Shown one piece after another: positions 7,386 through 16,119 of a stretch of 64,000 bases of DNA (positions are counted from its first letter, which is position 1; every line of letters begins with the position of its first letter). Origin of the DNA: Niallia circulans (GTDB lineage: Bacteria > Bacillota > Bacilli > Bacillales > Cytobacillaceae); NCBI RefSeq assembly GCF_007273535.1, contig NZ_RIBP01000004.1, forward strand, positions 1,402,001 through 1,466,000. The letters are read 5' to 3'. The notes under the pieces were generated by a model. That model made no database searches. It worked only from the letters and a program-made list of their open reading frames with translations, and was not told where the DNA came from. The translations under genes and the position numbers were made by a program.

Positions 7386-7619
7386 TTAATCAACAATTCG
7401 CAAAATGCTCCTATGAACTGAAATGACATCTTCACCATTATAAATAATATAAGCTTTATCCATTTCATTGTCGTAGTTGCTTGAATACTCCCCTAAAGCA
7501 GTCACATATCCTGTTTTGAAATGATAGATGAGCTGTTTATCATTTTCTTCACTTTCATATGCTAGTAGATCATTGTGTAAAAATACCTTTTTAGGTTTGT
7601 CATAAAAGAGCACAGCCAC
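7386..7619 (-). CDS. hypothetical protein, 77 residues
   Basis: It starts at GTG 7619 with a near-perfect AGGAGG site five bases upstream, which makes a real gene likely. The product is a soluble, Tyr-rich small protein (residues LIYHFKTGYVTALGEYSSNY). No family recognised. It is the first gene of a two-gene minus-strand unit. Confidence 0.6.
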   Translation of the reverse strand: MAVLFYDKPKKVFLHNDLLAYESEENDKQLIYHFKTGYVTALGEYSSNYDNEMDKAYIIYNGEDVISVHRSILRIVD

Positions 7620-7753
7620 ATTCCTCCTATAGGTTTATCTATAGAGTATAATAACAAATTCACGTCCTAAAATTAGTTAACACACCAAAAACAATCTACA
7701 ATAGAAGGTAACTAAAGTATATAAAAACATAACTAAAGAGAGAGGTTTTAAAG

Positions 7754-8626
7754 ATGAAAATACAAGTATTTGTCGTAAACGCCTTTACAAAAAACAAAGC
7801 AGGAGGCAATCCTGCCGGAGTTGTAGTAGAGGGAGACGGATTGAGTGCAGAAGACATGCAGTACATCGCTACAGAAATGGGACTGTCTGAAACAGCCTTT
7901 CTTCAAAGCTCCGCAGCTGCCGATTATAGAATAAGATACTTTACACCAGCAGCAGAAGTGGATTTATGCGGTCATGCCACAATCGCAAGCTTTGCCCTTT
8001 TGGTACAAAAAAATATCATAAACAAAGGCAGCTTCACAATTGAAACAAAAGCTGGCATTCTACCAGTAAGAGTGGAAGGGGAAAAGGTGTTTCTCACACA
8101 GAATAATCCTGAATTCAGCCAACAGTTGGACAAAAAGGATATTGCCCTGTCACTTAACATTTCAGAGACAGATATTATGGATGACCTGCCAATTGAAGTT
8201 GTCTCAACAGGCCTAAAGGATATCCTGATTCCAGTCAAAAATAATAAAGTGCTGCAAAGCCTGCAGCCAGATTTTAATAAAATCGAAGAAATAAGTGCCA
8301 AGCATCAAGTCGTGGGCTACCATGTCTTTACATTAGATACTGATACAAAGTCAAATGCCTTTTGCCGTAATTTCGCACCACTCTATGATATTAACGAAGA
8401 AAGTGCAACAGGCACAGCTAGTGGAGCATTGTCAGGCTATCTACATAAACACAGATTAATAGATCCAGCCAGCACAGGACTAATATTTGAACAAGGTCAT
8501 GCGATGAAAGCTACATCTGAAATTATCTCCCGTTTTAAAGTGGATAGTCATAATGAAATACAAGCTTTGGAGGTTGGGGGAGAGGGAATCTACTTATCTT
8601 CTAAGTGGATAGAAGTTCAATATTAA
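7754..8626 (+). CDS. PhzF-family isomerase/epimerase
   Basis: The 290-residue length is normal for the PhzF (diaminopimelate-epimerase-like) fold. Landmarks are GGNPAGVV (residues 17-24), LSETAF with Glu46 (equivalent to the catalytic Glu of PhzF), LCGHATIAS around residue 71-79, and EESATGTASGAL in the second half. No other phenazine genes are nearby, so this is one of the common stand-alone family members with unknown substrate. ATG 7754 follows GAGAGAGG. A short relic of the same gene lies at 14160-14230. Confidence 0.9.
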   Translation: MKIQVFVVNAFTKNKAGGNPAGVVVEGDGLSAEDMQYIATEMGLSETAFLQSSAAADYRIRYFTPAAEVDLCGHATIASFALLVQKNIINKGSFTIETKAGILPVRVEGEKVFLTQNNPEFSQQLDKKDIALSLNISETDIMDDLPIEVVSTGLKDILIPVKNNKVLQSLQPDFNKIEEISAKHQVVGYHVFTLDTDTKSNAFCRNFAPLYDINEESATGTASGALSGYLHKHRLIDPASTGLIFEQGHAMKATSEIISRFKVDSHNEIQALEVGGEGIYLSSKWIEVQY

Positions 8627-9182
8627 CACTAAATGCCTGTCCTTTGCATTCTATTAACGTTAAAAAACTTGTGTACTTTGAATTTGAAAGTGGTTAAACC
8701 AATGAAAATAAATTATTCAATTTAAGTCCTAGCTGTCCTATTTGTTTTGGCAATATAACGTATAATTACTCGCTTAAAATTTGACAACTAAGCATAAGTA
8801 ATGCCATTTTTTTATACGGTGTATTAGAAATCAGCCCTAGTTCTTGATCGACGGAGAGAACTATCCTTTTTTAGAAAAAAGAACAAATTTTTCTCTCTAA
8901 AAATTAGATGGTTGTTTTTTTTATTATATTTAAAATTGGTTGTACCGATTTTCAAATATTATGGGGAAATTTGTAGATAGATGAATTAAAAATACATATA
9001 AAATGATATGCTAGAAACTTATTTTCCTAATGAGTAGCTACCACTTTAGATGAAAATTATCCACTGAGGAGTAGTACTAAAAGGCTGTGAATATCGTATT
9101 AGTAAAAAAGTGCTATGCATTTATCTTATCCATGTGTTAATATCTCCAAGATAAGAAAGAATAAAGGAGAGTCATTGGGGAA
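8627..9182 (+). other. intergenic, AT-rich, one stem-loop
   Basis: No ORF of interest. TAGTTCT (8838-8844) can pair with AGAACTA (8856-8862) ahead of a CCTTTTTT tract, a likely terminator. TCTTATC near 9122 and GATAAGA near 9151 form a second small inverted repeat just before the SGNH gene. The rest is low-complexity. Confidence 0.5.
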
Positions 9183-10448
9183 ATGAAAGTAAATAAAACT
9201 TTATGGATACTAGTATTATTCATCGCTTTAGTATTTGTAATTTACTTTGGAATTAATTTTCAAGCGTTTAAAAGCAAAGAGATAACAGCAATGAGTATAA
9301 AAATTGAAGAAATTAATAATGAAAGAACTTACAAAGATAGATTGGTAGATGAAAAGATTAAGTGGATAAATGAATATTTGAAAAAAGGAAATATTGAACA
9401 ACCCGAAAAGGAAATGACAGAGGCAGAATTTTTTGTTTTACTTTCAAAGATTTATGGGGTTTCACCAATATTGACAGATAGTTCTGAATATTGGGCGGCA
9501 GGATACTATCAGATGGCGGTAGAAAAATATGAATATAATACTTTAGATGTAAAACAAAGCAATGAAAAAATAAGTTATTTACGCGCTGCAGAAATAGTAA
9601 ATATGATTTTAGGGGAAAAGAACAAAGGGATTCTTAGCTTTAATTTCCTTATCCAAAATGGATATAAAGAATTATTCGGCGAAAAAAATTCTAAACTTGC
9701 AGTATCTAGAAAAGAAGGTATAAGTATTATACTAAGAACAAAAGAGTTAGGTTTCTATACTTTCCAGAAGGTTAATAAAAATAGTAAAAAATCATTCGTT
9801 TTCTTAGGTGACTCAATCTCATTGGGGTGGAATGCTGATAACAACACTACCAAAAATAAGCCAACTAACTATGGTTTTCCTTATTTGATTGGTAACCAGA
9901 ATGAAGATTACCACATTACAAATTTGGCATCCAGTGGCGCATATACAAAAACTTTATTAACTAAATTGAATAATCCTATTTACCAAACTAAAATCAAAAA
10001 AGCTGACTTAATTTGTATTGATATTGGTAGTGTTGACTTATTAGAGTCAGCAAGAGAGTATTTGGAAAAAGTAAAAAATGGTGGAGCTTTACCAACTGCA
10101 AAACAAGTTATCAATATAAAAGATGCTGCAAAACTAGCAATGAACAATATAGATAGCATAATCAAAGAAATTAGAATCTATACTGATTCACCAATATATT
10201 TAATAGGTTTATATAATCCAATACCTTCCGGCACAGTAGGAGCTGATTTTGGTGATTCAATTATTAAAGAAATGAACAAGTATTCTGTGAGAATAACAAA
10301 GGATTATTCTTCAGTCATTTATGTTGATAGCTTCAGTACATTTAAAGGCAAAGAAACTAAATATGTAATAGATGGAGAGATTCATCCAACATATGAAGGG
10401 CAAAAAGTAATAGCCTATTTATTGTCTCAAAAATTACCTAAACAATAA
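9183..10448 (+). CDS. membrane-anchored SGNH/GDSL hydrolase
   Basis: The 421-residue protein has an N-terminal hydrophobic segment (residues 7-26, signal anchor). A middle region of about 60-195 looks like degenerate S-layer-homology modules (YWAAGYYQMAVEKYEYN; SRKEGISIILRTKELGF). The C-terminal SGNH domain contains FLGDSISLGW (about 207-216) with the nucleophile Ser, and DGEIHPTYEGQ near 397 with the catalytic Asp/His. Predicted role: extracellular esterase acting on acyl groups of wall or capsule glycans. It fits the acyltransferase-3 genes at 11002 and 14746. The start is ATG 9183 after AAAGGAGAG. Confidence 0.8.
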   Translation: MKVNKTLWILVLFIALVFVIYFGINFQAFKSKEITAMSIKIEEINNERTYKDRLVDEKIKWINEYLKKGNIEQPEKEMTEAEFFVLLSKIYGVSPILTDSSEYWAAGYYQMAVEKYEYNTLDVKQSNEKISYLRAAEIVNMILGEKNKGILSFNFLIQNGYKELFGEKNSKLAVSRKEGISIILRTKELGFYTFQKVNKNSKKSFVFLGDSISLGWNADNNTTKNKPTNYGFPYLIGNQNEDYHITNLASSGAYTKTLLTKLNNPIYQTKIKKADLICIDIGSVDLLESAREYLEKVKNGGALPTAKQVINIKDAAKLAMNNIDSIIKEIRIYTDSPIYLIGLYNPIPSGTVGADFGDSIIKEMNKYSVRITKDYSSVIYVDSFSTFKGKETKYVIDGEIHPTYEGQKVIAYLLSQKLPKQ

Positions 10449-11001
10449 ACCTTCTAAAAACAGATATCAAAGAGGGATTTATGTTTCGATTTTTTTTAAA
10501 AAAACTTAGATAAAAAAGTGCAGCATTTTGTAATATAAGCCCTAAGGTAAATGTTGTTCTTTGACTAATTTTATTTGGCTAATTAGTCGATAGTTATAGT
10601 ACAGAATATTCGGGAGAACAATATTACTGTCGTTAATCATGTGCTTTTTTGTATAATATATTAGGGTTAGTTATAATAATTCATAAAATTATTATAACTA
10701 ACCCACTTCTGGGATTACAAAGAAATATTTATTGGATAGATGTTTTCACCACTCAATAATCATTAGAAGATATTAGGATAGGTAAGTAATTTCAAATGGA
10801 AATTCGTGATAAAAGTCCTCTCGACTTTTATAATGTGTATAAATAATATATTATTAAATAAAGTATTATAGAGTTATTGTGATTTACTATTATTACAGTT
10901 GCATACTGAATGCTGTTCCTCTCCTGTAAGGGAAATAACCTGTTATTGAGGGAGATTAGTGTTTTTTGAGTATAAAGTAAAAAAATAGAAAGGGGTACCA
11001 A
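10449..11001 (+). other. intergenic with several hairpins
   Basis: No ORF. It contains the long palindrome at 10664-10704, a small hairpin ATAAAAGTC/GACTTTTAT (about 10809-10831), and the leader of the acyltransferase gene. Promoter-like TATAAT sequences occur near 10651. It may carry a long 5' leader for the downstream gene. Confidence 0.45.
10664..10704. repeat. perfect 18-bp inverted repeat
   Basis: GGGTTAGTTATAATAATT (10664-10681) is followed after five bases by its exact reverse complement (10687-10704). No T run follows on the plus strand; on the minus strand a few T occur. It could be a terminator-like stem, a protein site, or a small repeat element. Confidence 0.7.
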
Positions 11002-12090
11002 GTGGAAAGAAATTATACAATTGATTTAATTAAGTTTTTTGCAATATTTTTAGTAGTTTGTATCCATACAAATCCATTTAATAATACTGTGATTTTTGGA
11101 GTGCGTGGTGACTACGTTAGTAATATAATTGTTGCTGTCGCAAAAATAGGAGTACCTTTATTTTTTGCTATTTCCGGTTATTTATTTTATACTAAGTTCG
11201 AAATTACAGAGTTTAAACATGAGTATTTTAAAAAATATATGAGAAAGATATTTAATCTTTTTGTATGCTGGTATATTTTTTATGTTATTTATGATTTGTT
11301 TGTTATATTATTCACAAATTATTCAAAAGGATTCCAAATAGTGATGCAACAATTTCAAGAATACTTTTCATCACTATTTAATCTTGGTTTTATTTTTTAT
11401 GGAACATTGAGTAATAGTTCTTATCATTTATGGTACTTAATAGCTTTATTGTGGGCAGTTTTAATCCTTTATATAGCCTTAAAGATGAAAAAACTAAATA
11501 CGTTATTAATTATTAGTTTAGTCTTGCATTTTATTGGCCAGTTTGGACAAAGTTATTCTGGGTTAGTCCACATTCCACTTAATACAAGAGATGCTTTTTT
11601 CTTTGGCTTGTTTTATGTTAGCTTAGGAAGCTTTTTTGCTAAGAATAAAACAACAATTTTAAAAACAACTAAAATAATCAAAATTACCCCGTTGATTTCA
11701 ATGACAATATTTTTTACCTTCTTTCAAGTTATTGAGAGATTATTAACTTATTCTTTATGGAATCCAACTAACATAAATTATTTTATAACAACAATTCCGG
11801 CAATAATTTGTTTATTACTTATCATGGTTAAGTACACTAGCATTGCTAGAGGAAGTTTCGTTTCTAAAATTGGAGCAAATGCAGTAGGTATTTATGTTAC
11901 ACATGTATTCTTTCTTGAACTAATTACTACTATAATTGATACATCTACACTAAGAAATGTATTAGCTCAGTTTATACTAACACCATTTATTTTCTTTTTA
12001 TCATATATATTTTATAACAACCTACAGTTAATTAAGAAGAAAATGAAAAAAAGGACTAATAGATTTCAAAAACAGATAAATATAAATTAA
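11002..12090 (+). CDS. acyltransferase 3 family membrane protein
   Basis: The 362-residue protein starts at GTG 11002 after AAAGGGG. The N-terminus NYTIDLIKFFAIFLVVCIHT carries the family pattern, with the conserved His. About ten hydrophobic segments follow, and FAISGYLFYTK is typical of the second conserved block. These integral membrane enzymes transfer acyl (often acetyl or succinyl) groups to extracellular polysaccharide. Given the SGNH hydrolase upstream and the capsule operon downstream, glycan O-acylation is likely. The gene is markedly AT-rich. Confidence 0.87.
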   Translation: MERNYTIDLIKFFAIFLVVCIHTNPFNNTVIFGVRGDYVSNIIVAVAKIGVPLFFAISGYLFYTKFEITEFKHEYFKKYMRKIFNLFVCWYIFYVIYDLFVILFTNYSKGFQIVMQQFQEYFSSLFNLGFIFYGTLSNSSYHLWYLIALLWAVLILYIALKMKKLNTLLIISLVLHFIGQFGQSYSGLVHIPLNTRDAFFFGLFYVSLGSFFAKNKTTILKTTKIIKITPLISMTIFFTFFQVIERLLTYSLWNPTNINYFITTIPAIICLLLIMVKYTSIARGSFVSKIGANAVGIYVTHVFFLELITTIIDTSTLRNVLAQFILTPFIFFLSYIFYNNLQLIKKKMKKRTNRFQKQININ

Positions 12091-12231
12091 TTGAAGCTTG
12101 ATATTACTGCTTTATTTAGTTTATAGTAAGAAATCAAATGAGATAAATTAAAATGGGGAAATTATTTACTTGTACTTATATTCAAATGTCTCCAATTAAG
12201 AATGTGAAAATAAGAGACGGTATATAAATGT

Positions 12232-12268
12232 AAGTTTCACCCTTAACAATTATAAAGTGAGACTTTTT
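12232..12268 (+). terminator. terminator after acyltransferase gene
   Basis: AAGTTTCAC (12232-12240) pairs, with one wobble, with GTGAGACTT (12257-12265), ending in five T. Confidence 0.65.
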
Positions 12269-12315
12269 AAACCCTTAAAAGCAGATGTCAAACGGAGCTT
12301 TTAAGGGTTTTTGTT
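12269..12315 (+). terminator. second terminator, paralogue of 6325-6372
   Basis: AAACCCTTAAAAGC (12269-12282) pairs perfectly with GCTTTTAAGGGTTT (12297-12310), followed by TTG and T-rich sequence. Stem and loop resemble the hairpin at 6325. Confidence 0.8.
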
Positions 12316-12617
12316 TGTTTATAAACTAAGGGCCAATTTATTTTATGAATTAGGTATAAACAATGTCGTAATCTAAAAAATATTTCTCTAAAGTGTTAAT
12401 AAATTTTCCAATCTTGATCCAAGTATATAATAATTGTGAGAGGATTTGGAGTAAAGCTTTTAGACGAAGAATACGAAGTAACATTTACCATGTTGAAATT
12501 TAAAAAACTAAATTAGATATAGACAAAATACGAAGAGTGGAATGGAGTGAATTAGGCTCCATAACTAACAAGGAGATTGGATTTGAGTCAATAATTTGGA
12601 CACAAAAAAGTTAAGTA

Positions 12618-13440
12618 TTAAGCGGTTCTTCTAATCTGATCCTCCATAGCTTGAGGTGTTTGATAGCCGATGCTGCTGTGAATTCTGTTTCTGTTGTACC
12701 AGTCCTCTATAAACTGAAACATGGCCAGCTTCGCTGCCCGGTAGTCTGTGTACTGGGTATGATAGACTTCTTCTTTCTTTAATATGGCGTGAAATGACTC
12801 TATACAGGCATTGTCATAAGGACAGCCTTTCTGACTGAAAGACTGCCTGATTCCGTATTTTTGGACATGCTGAGTAAACTCACTGCTGGTATATTGTGAG
12901 CCAAGATCGGTATGAAGAATTAAGCCCTTTCGGGGCTTTTGAGAAAAACAGGCGTTTTGAAGTGCTTCGATCACTAATTCCGAAGTCATAAAACGAGAAA
13001 AAGAATAGCCAACAATTTTTTTCGAATGCAGATCCAATACTGAGGCCAGATAGCACCAACCGTCTTTTACCGTAGGAATATACGTAATATCCGCCACCAT
13101 TTCTCATTGATCGTGCAGGTAGAGAAGTCTCTTTTTAAAAGATTACCCAGCTGCACAACCTTTTCTTTTGAGGGGAAAGGACGGTATTTTTTCCTGGTAA
13201 TCTAACGGATGCCTGCCTTTCTCATTAAGCGCTGGACACGCTTCAGGCTTAAACAAACCCCGTTGTTCGATAGGGTCTTATGGATTTTCGGTGCGCCATA
13301 ACGCGACTTACTTTCCAGGTGAATCCGTTGGATTTCCTGCGTGAGTTCCTGGTTTTCTACACATTTTCTGGACGGGATAATGATCCTTGTGTTCCTCGAT
13401 AAAATCGATGAGCTCTGATTCGGTTACTTTTTCGCGAATA
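12618..13440 (-). pseudogene. IS3 transposase orfB, disrupted
   Basis: Reading on the minus strand, the start (EKVTESELIDFIEEHKDHYP then VQKMCR) is in one frame. After a deletion that removes the usual linker, the HTH region SLKRVQRLMRKAGIR runs into a TAG. Then a frame change near 13100 opens the integrase core: VADITYI (first Asp), LILHTDLGSQYTS (second Asp), ACIESFHAILKKE (Glu), forming the DDE catalytic set. The core itself is intact, but at least one stop and two frame changes prevent a full product. Confidence 0.85.
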
Positions 13441-13708
13441 TGGCCATAGCCTTTTTTAGGATTTCTACCTCCTGTTTTAACCGAAGGTTTTCTTTCTGAA
13501 TCTCGGCTAACTCTTTTGGTGTCAGCGCCTCTTTTTCTGAACCAATAGGGGTAAAGTCTTTCACCCATTTATAAATTGTTACTTCTGATACGCCATATTC
13601 GCTGCTTAATTCTTTACCCGGGCTGCCGGAATGATACAAATCCACAATCGTTTTCTTAAAATCATCGTTAAATTTTTTGCCTGCAGGTTTACGTTCCAAT
13701 TTGGACAC
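13424..13708 (-). CDS. IS3 transposase orfA
   Basis: The 94-residue protein starts at GTG 13708 next to GAGAGGAT. It has a helix-turn-helix (KELSSEYGVSEVTIYKWVKDF) and a C-terminal leucine-zipper-like helix (ENLRLKQEVEILKKAMAIFAKK). It is the DNA-binding half of the transposase that would be joined to orfB by programmed frameshifting. The partner is defective, so the element is unlikely to move by itself. Confidence 0.88.
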   Translation of the reverse strand: MSKLERKPAGKKFNDDFKKTIVDLYHSGSPGKELSSEYGVSEVTIYKWVKDFTPIGSEKEALTPKELAEIQKENLRLKQEVEILKKAMAIFAKK

Positions 13709-13751
13709 ATCCTCTCAAAATAATTGTAAGGACTTAATTAAATTGTGTCCA

Positions 13752-14245
13752 TGAAACTATACTAACTCCAAGATTGATAAAATAGCTAAGAATTAAAGGC
13801 TGCATATGATACTAAAACTTCACAAAAGAGTTTAATAAAAATTTAAAACTTAATATAAGCAGCTAAGTCGTTCGTCTTTCATCCGGACAAATTAACAGAG
13901 TATTAGATAAAGATAAATAACCGTAAGTGTGATAAATAGTTCTTCCATTGTCCATTAATTAAGTTCCATTTCTAATTTAAGCGACTTTAATCTCTAATTG
14001 TGTCTTATTATTAGGGTTTAAACTTCAATAATAAAGCACAACTTATTCCTATATAGTGGTATAGTCTAAATTGTTTTTTTCGTAAATTTTTAGAAGTATG
14101 CCTAGCTAAATGTAATACCCGTCAGCACTCTAATGTAACGAAGATGTGGACAGTAATAAAAAATCTAAAGCTTTTTTAGATTTTGCACCACTCTATGTTA
14201 TTAATGAGAGAAGTGAAACAGTTATAGCAGATATATTCTCCTTTT
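13752..14245 (+). other. intergenic with a PhzF relic
   Basis: No intact gene. It is AT-rich with stops in all frames. The only recognisable item is the short stretch at 14160-14230 that resembles the C-terminal part of the PhzF gene at 7754. Confidence 0.5.
14160..14230 (+). pseudogene. relic of a PhzF-family gene
   Basis: GCACCACTCTATG is shared exactly with the PhzF gene (near 8376). About 68 bp around it align with 8349-8418 at roughly 70% by eye (codons for FAPLYDINEESATG). No frame is preserved beyond this. It marks a lost second copy or a duplication scar. Confidence 0.6.
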
Positions 14246-14548
14246 TTAATTAATAAAGTCTTTAGGATACATAGTCTGAAAATGATTTAGTAAAGAAGGC
14301 AAATGCTTTTGGAATGCTAGACATATTTGCTGTCCAACAGGGTAAGGATAAATTGTTTTATTGCAAAGAATACAAACATCTTTTTCCTTGAAGATATGCA
14401 TAACGTTTAAAGGGAAGGGTGTCTTTTTGTCTCCTACTAGAAATTGATACAAGTGATTATTGATGTGGAAATTTATTTGATAACCATCAAATGTGCTAAG
14501 TTTACTAATTTTTATATTTTGATATGTTAACTCTTTTACATCTAACAT
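14246..14548 (-). CDS. hypothetical protein, 100 residues
   Basis: It starts at ATG 14548 with GGAG upstream on the minus strand. The product has a single CILC pair (about residues 59-62) and otherwise no recognised domain or signal peptide. It stands alone between the PhzF relic and the second acyltransferase. Length and codon use are compatible with a real gene. Confidence 0.5.
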   Translation of the reverse strand: MLDVKELTYQNIKISKLSTFDGYQINFHINNHLYQFLVGDKKTPFPLNVMHIFKEKDVCILCNKTIYPYPVGQQICLAFQKHLPSLLNHFQTMYPKDFIN

Positions 14549-14745
14549 AGATTGAGATCTCCATTCTATTACTTCAATTAATTTGCCTATGAAATTAAGG
14601 TCTCATACTCAATGGTAATTATAAGTGAATATGTCTCCATTTTATTATATTAATGAAAAATCAAATAGTTTTTAAAAATTAACTATAATTAAAAAATACA
14701 ATAATATATAATGTTAAGGACTAATTTTGAAAGTAGGTAATTTTT

Positions 14746-15978
14746 TTGAAGGTAAAGGAAAAGGCTCAAATAAATACTAAATTTTTGGATGGCTTAAGAG
14801 TTATCTTTGCTTTATGGGTACTATTGGATCATTTCTATGCATACATCGGCGGAGAGAACTTTGTACATATACCCTTTGGTGAACAACTACTTAATGGTTC
14901 AATCCCTGTAAGTGGTTTTATGATAATTACTGGGTTCTTAATGATGTATCACTATCTTTTAAAGCAGGATATAGAACTGCCTAACCAATCAAAAACACTT
15001 TATCGGTTTTGGCTAAAAAGACTATTTAGATTATATCCAATTTATTTTATTGCTATTATTACAGCATTTTTGACTGTTCCAGTCAGAGATAAATTAAATG
15101 TAAATATCTTGAATTATTTTACTAAAAGTAATATCAATGGTTACGGAGAGGAGTTAATCTATTCATCAAATTACCCTAGTATAGTTGATCTTTTTTCCCA
15201 CCTTACTTTCTTACATGGTCTAATTCCACAAAACGCTGTTAGTATACTAGGCCCAGCATGGAGTTTATCATTAGAGATGCAATTTTATTTAGTATTCCCT
15301 TTTCTTTTTCTTATCTTCTTTTATAAGAAAAAAAGTATGAATTTAAGTGTATTATCATTATTATTTATCTCAACAGTAATAGCAATAATAATGCCTATCC
15401 TGTTTGGAATTTATAGCAAAGTTGGAATATTAACCACATTCCCACAACCTTCTGTTATTTTATATCAATTACCGCTTTTTGTGTATGGTATGCTTTTAGC
15501 AACTGTAGCGTTGAAAAAAATTAAATGGGAGTTTTTAATCTTGGGTATGGTCTCTATTGCTTTAACTCAAGGTAAAATGACTATTTTGGTTGTATTAATT
15601 ATAACTGTGCTAATGTTCTTGGAGAAAATTAATGGGAGATTTACTGCTACCAAATTACTATACAATGTATTTAAAAAAGCAAATGATTTTCTCTCATCAA
15701 GAGGAGCAAATCTAGGGGCGAATTTATCTTATTCAGTATATCTACTACATCTCATACTACTTCCGTTTGTAGTTCAAATATCAATCAATTTCTTTTCTGT
15801 AATCACTACGAATAAATTGATTATAGCTAGTTTATCACTAATTTTCTTTTTAACTATAAATATCTTAGTTTCATATTTTTTATATTATAAAATTGAAATC
15901 CTTTTTATTAAAATGGGAAAGAATCTTTTAAGAATCCAAAATTCAAATAGAAATGAAGGTATAAAACAAAGTAGTTAG
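14746..15978 (+). CDS. acyltransferase 3 family (OafA-like) membrane protein
   Basis: The 410-residue protein starts at TTG 14746, after AGTAGGT. It opens with FLDGLRVIFALWVLLDHFYA, the OafA/YrhL-type signature with the conserved His, followed by RFWLKRLFRLYPIYF and GPAWSLSLEMQFYLVFP, all diagnostic blocks of the family. About ten membrane segments are visible. Predicted role: O-acylation of an exported glycan. It is a monocistronic unit ended by the hairpin at 16036. Confidence 0.9.
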   Translation: MKVKEKAQINTKFLDGLRVIFALWVLLDHFYAYIGGENFVHIPFGEQLLNGSIPVSGFMIITGFLMMYHYLLKQDIELPNQSKTLYRFWLKRLFRLYPIYFIAIITAFLTVPVRDKLNVNILNYFTKSNINGYGEELIYSSNYPSIVDLFSHLTFLHGLIPQNAVSILGPAWSLSLEMQFYLVFPFLFLIFFYKKKSMNLSVLSLLFISTVIAIIMPILFGIYSKVGILTTFPQPSVILYQLPLFVYGMLLATVALKKIKWEFLILGMVSIALTQGKMTILVVLIITVLMFLEKINGRFTATKLLYNVFKKANDFLSSRGANLGANLSYSVYLLHLILLPFVVQISINFFSVITTNKLIIASLSLIFFLTINILVSYFLYYKIEILFIKMGKNLLRIQNSNRNEGIKQSS

Positions 15979-16035
15979 AGTTAGTTTTAAGTTTTGTTTT
16001 TCTTTAGGTGATTTGTGAAAATAGTAATAGAATAT

Positions 16036-16077
16036 AAAAAATACTGAACATAAAGGATATTATGTTCAGTATTTTTT
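16036..16077. terminator. bidirectional terminator
   Basis: AAAAAATACTGAACATAA (16036-16053) pairs with TTATGTTCAGTATTTTTT (16060-16077). The A and T runs on both sides allow it to serve the acyltransferase gene and the minus-strand chemotaxis gene. Confidence 0.88.
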
Positions 16078-16119
16078 ATATTCTTTGTTATGATATTATC
16101 TTAGAAGTATAAATCAATA

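Larger units (their letters stand above)
12091..12596 (+). other. intergenic; diverged copy of the riboswitch leader, without aptamer
   Basis: Two terminators (12232-12268, and 12269-12315) are followed by sequence that tracks 6372-6485: both contain a GTAATCT word, then GTGTTAATA, then TTTTCCAATC or TTTCCAATC. Where the c-di-GMP aptamer starts at 6491 this copy diverges. No ORF was recognised before the insertion element. Confidence 0.5.
12597..13751 (-). mobile_element. IS3-family element (IS150-like), inactive
   Basis: The 1155-bp element is bounded by inverted repeats: TGGACACAA at 12597 and its complement TTGTGTCCA ending at 13751. The match continues imperfectly with TTAAGT and CTTA for about 25 bp. 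It carries a two-frame IS3-type transposase on the minus strand. orfB is broken by deletions, a stop and frameshifts. I see no flanking target duplication (left ...AATAATT, right TGAAACT...), so it is old or rearranged. Confidence 0.85.
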
